A DNA stretch of 64,000 nt from Anaerolineae bacterium (GTDB lineage Bacteria; Chloroflexota; Anaerolineae; J036; Brachytrichaceae): positions 1-64,000 of the forward strand of contig CANJQH010000004.1 of the NCBI GenBank assembly GCA_947476335.1, read 5' to 3'. The notes beneath the pieces were generated by a model that was given only the letters and a program-made list of their open reading frames with translations, did no database searches and was not told where the DNA came from. Numbering within the stretch: position 1 is the stretch's first letter; every line of letters begins with the position of its first letter. Made by a program: the position numbers and the translations under genes. This document shows positions 61,846-64,000 of this stretch, piece by piece.

Positions 61846-62913
61846 CTATAGTTTTGCGAAAATCAGGCGGCCGGCTGCAGTTTGCAGCACCTTCGTCACA
61901 GTGACTGGGATCGTGTGATTGAGGTAACTGCGCCCTTCTTCAACCACGACCATAGTGCCGTCGTCGAGGTAGCCTACACCTTGTCCTGCTTCCTTGCCTT
62001 CCTGAATGATCTCGATGTCGAGCATTTCACCGGGGATCAGCACCGATTTCACCGCATTGGCGAGTTCGTTGATGTTCATGACCGGCACGCCCTGCAATGA
62101 GGCGACCTTGTTCAGATTGTAATCATTGGTAACGATTGGGCACTGCCAGCGCTTGGCCAGCATGACCAGTTTTTCGTCCACGCGCGGAGATTCGCCTGGA
62201 TCGTCGTCGACGATTTTGACGCGGTTTTCCTGTTCGCGCTGCAGTCGGCGCAGCACTTCGAGGCCGCGGCGTCCGCGCACGCGGCGCAGGCTTTCGGTTG
62301 AATCGGCGACGTATTGCAGTTCGTTTAGCACGAAGCGCGGCACGATCATATCGCCGCGTATGAAGCCGGCGCCGGCAATGTCTGCAATGCGGCCGTCGAT
62401 GATGACGCTGGTGTCCAGCAGCATCGGCTCCTTATGTGGGTGTGGAGACAGCTCTTCTGGCTTCGATTCAGGCAGCCGAATGTTCAGAATGCGGAAAATT
62501 TCTCGGTAGCGCAGCCCCATCACTCCGAGGCCGAGCGAGGCAAATGCGATGGCTGCTAGAAATGGCAGCACCGGCCCGAATGGCTCGGGCAGGCGCGCCA
62601 GCGGAAAAGCGAGCAGCGCTGCCAGCAGCAGGCCACCGACCATACCGATGAAGTTGGCGATGATCTGCACTGCACTAATCTTGCTGATGCGCTCATACAT
62701 CACCATCAGTGAGCGCCCCGCCAGCGTCGGCAGCATAATCGCGCCGATCAGCCCGAAGACGATCAACAGCAGTACGTGCGAGAAAAAACGGTTGTCCAAC
62801 GGCGACAGCAGATTTTCATACGGAAACAAATCGGCCAGCGACCAGCCAATCAGTCCCAGCACCACGCCGCCGCTGATTCTGAGCCCGATTTGTATCGAAG
62901 AATTCGTTTTCAC
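61846..62913 (-). CDS. YacL-like membrane PIN/TRAM-domain protein
   Basis: 355 residues. Four N-terminal hydrophobic helices (about 10-130), then a PIN nuclease domain (MLLDTSVIIDGRIADI with the first Asp; VTNDYNLNKVA with later acidic sites) and a C-terminal TRAM domain (GYLDDGTMVVVEEGRSYLN). This matches Bacillus YacL and its relatives, often encoded near cysS and ispD as here (cysS adjacent). The PIN domain is a likely metal-dependent RNase on the cytoplasmic face; TRAM domains bind RNA. The target RNA is unknown. Confidence 0.92.
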   Translation of the reverse strand: MKTNSSIQIGLRISGGVVLGLIGWSLADLFPYENLLSPLDNRFFSHVLLLIVFGLIGAIMLPTLAGRSLMVMYERISKISAVQIIANFIGMVGGLLLAALLAFPLARLPEPFGPVLPFLAAIAFASLGLGVMGLRYREIFRILNIRLPESKPEELSPHPHKEPMLLDTSVIIDGRIADIAGAGFIRGDMIVPRFVLNELQYVADSTESLRRVRGRRGLEVLRRLQREQENRVKIVDDDPGESPRVDEKLVMLAKRWQCPIVTNDYNLNKVASLQGVPVMNINELANAVKSVLIPGEMLDIEIIQEGKEAGQGVGYLDDGTMVVVEEGRSYLNHTIPVTVTKVLQTAAGRLIFAKL

Positions 62914-63489
62914 GGTTCGTGGAATTTAATCATGATGATCACATGACAATTATGAAGAACATGACAGAATGCTTTCCAGCATCCAAAATCTCCAGCAGAC
63001 GCGAAGATACCGCTTTTGACTAAATGGAAGCTGAAGAGATGCTAGCACAGATGATCACTGGTTGCCGCCGCGGGAGTGGCTAAACTCGACTACATGAACC
63101 CGCGAATCACGGCATCGCCCCGCCGCCGCCGGGAGTGCTTAAATTAAAAATGAGGAGGACGGCACGATGCGTCAACGCGCCAGGTGTGTCTGCTGTGAGG
63201 GGTGCGGGGAAGCGGCAGTTGGGAGACAGATTACTTGCATGCCGCCGTGCCGGCGCGCGTTGGTTTTGTCCAAGTAAGACTCATGAAAATCTGTAGCTGT
63301 GTGAAGAGTGATTCTTCACACAGTCTTGCATGGGTTTGGGATGATAGCCACATCGGATCGCGCTGTTCTCGTGTGGAGCATCGTGTACCACAACACGCCG
63401 AGTGCCAGCGACGCTGTACTACTTTCCAGCCCGGGTGCCAAACGCACCCCGTTGATTGGGCGTATCCCTGCCGCGATACAATCTTTACC
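62914..63489. other. Divergent intergenic region with D repeats and a hairpin, no gene seen
   Basis: This 576-bp gap contains D3 (63071-63115), a partial D copy (63130-63145) and an 11-bp perfect hairpin CTGTGTGAAGA-GTGAT-TCTTCACACAG (63297-63323). Promoters for the YacL-like and DUF3090 genes should be here but none is clear. Small frames in the gap lack protein-like composition. Confidence 0.55.
63071..63115. repeat. Repeat family D, copy D3
   Basis: CGGGAGTGGCTAAACTCGAC then CCGCGAATCACGGCAT matches D2 closely. A shorter piece (CGGGAGTGCTTAAA) follows at 63130. Confidence 0.7.
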
Positions 63490-64000
63490 ATGTCTGGTCA
63501 GCAGATCGACCTGAATCCCGTTTCACGCATCACAATCAACGCCATCGGCCAGCCCGGCCAGCGCACCTTCTATATGCAGGGACGCAGCGGTGCTCAGCTG
63601 ATTTCGTTGATTTGCGAAAAAGAAACTGCACGCGCGCTTGCTGATGCGCTGCAGCAGATGCTCGAAGAGCTCAAGACTCGTTTTCCACAGGGCGCACGCT
63701 ACATGAAGCAGCTGGCCAACATGGATCTCGAGGAACCGATTGCGCCCGAATTTCGTATCGGCCAGGTGAGCCTGGGATACGACGAAGACCACGATCAGGT
63801 GGTGGTCGTGTGTCACGAAATGCTCGCTGCAGATATCGACGAGAGCGAATCCTCCGTGGTGCGCTTTCACTGCACGCGTGCGCAGGCTGACGCACTCACC
63901 GTGCATACGCTGGAAGTGGTTTCGAAAGGGCGGCCAGTATGCCAGCTGTGTGGCAAACCTATGGATGCTGATGGCAATGTGCTCGGATTCTGCCCGCGTC
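63490..64000 (+). CDS. DUF3090 family protein (truncated by the window end)
   Basis: ATG 63490 opens a frame running off the window after about 170 residues. SRITINAIGQPGQRTFYMQG opens the domain and GRPVCQLCGKPMDADGN followed by FCPR is the cysteine-containing end typical of DUF3090. The family is known mainly from Actinobacteria and Chloroflexota, where it is linked to a histidine phosphatase and a SCO1664-like kinase; its chemistry is unknown. The four C-terminal cysteines could bind zinc. The remaining few residues lie beyond the window. Confidence 0.88.
   Translation, partial: MSGQQIDLNPVSRITINAIGQPGQRTFYMQGRSGAQLISLICEKETARALADALQQMLEELKTRFPQGARYMKQLANMDLEEPIAPEFRIGQVSLGYDEDHDQVVVVCHEMLAADIDESESSVVRFHCTRAQADALTVHTLEVVSKGRPVCQLCGKPMDADGNVLGFCPR

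Overview
This 64 kb window is gene-dense, GC-rich bacterial chromosome with no rRNA, phage or plasmid backbone. The best guess for the host is a member of the Chloroflexota (Anaerolineae-like). This is inferred from the DUF3090 protein at the right edge, the archaeal-type thiolase / HMG-CoA synthase / DUF35 trio, ThyX, and several ABC transporters with proline/alanine-rich linkers. No phylogenetic marker was compared, so the assignment is tentative.

Layout. 1-3.0 kb: two L,D-transpeptidases around a PIG-L deacetylase (cell envelope). 3.2 kb: tRNA-His. 3.7-10.9 kb: a peroxiredoxin-like protein, two membrane proteins (the second NuoN/MrpD-like), pyruvate phosphate dikinase with a histone-like Lys/Ala/Pro tail, a REP-associated (RAYT) transposase and a CBM9-like protein. 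11.1-17.2 kb (minus strand): a LipM-type protein, leucyl aminopeptidase, and a pyrG - endonuclease IV - uracil-DNA glycosylase cluster. 17.9-24.0 kb: a complete branched-chain amino acid ABC operon (SBP, two permeases, two ATPases). 24.1-26.8 kb: MIP18-like protein, ThyX, DUF952, GNAT. 27.2-30.1 kb: HMG-CoA synthase, thiolase and DUF35 protein (entry to the mevalonate pathway). 30.3-38.0 kb: a carbohydrate region (GH13 enzyme, Gfo/Idh/MocA oxidoreductase, alpha/beta hydrolase, GT-C membrane protein, sugar isomerase) that also holds a decayed sugar-permease remnant and a decayed HPr-kinase-like gene. 38.2-45.5 kb: MFS transporter, AttH/CrtC-like lipoprotein, HrpB helicase, dihydroorotase, membrane protein. 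45.6-55.9 kb: sulfite-oxidase-like protein, a HIRAN/coiled-coil protein, MutS2, DUF4288, AI-2E family transporter, phosphatase, RNase Z, a broken four-helix-bundle gene, RfbB, VTT membrane protein, MoaD-like protein. 56.2-60.1 kb: a peptide-type ABC operon whose binding protein appears circularly permuted. 60.3-64 kb: CysRS, a YacL-like PIN/TRAM protein and DUF3090.

The most striking layer is a population of small palindromic mobile elements. Family A (about 112 bp, 11 copies, ends GTAAC or variants) is flanked by 8-bp direct repeats, which are perfect at six copies. This is the pattern expected of IS66-type MITEs. Family B (about 92 bp plus TA, 4 copies) sits between TA dinucleotides like Tc1/mariner-IS630 MITEs, and one B copy is inserted inside an A copy. 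Family C consists of short perfect palindromes that surround the RAYT gene and cap gene 3' ends. Families D and E are rarer. Insertions fall at gene boundaries and have rewritten the 3' ends of several genes; in one case (MFS, 38242) the ancestral stop codon can be reconstructed. A second layer is short-period tandem repeats (10-18 bp) in many intergenic gaps, and in frame inside several proteins.
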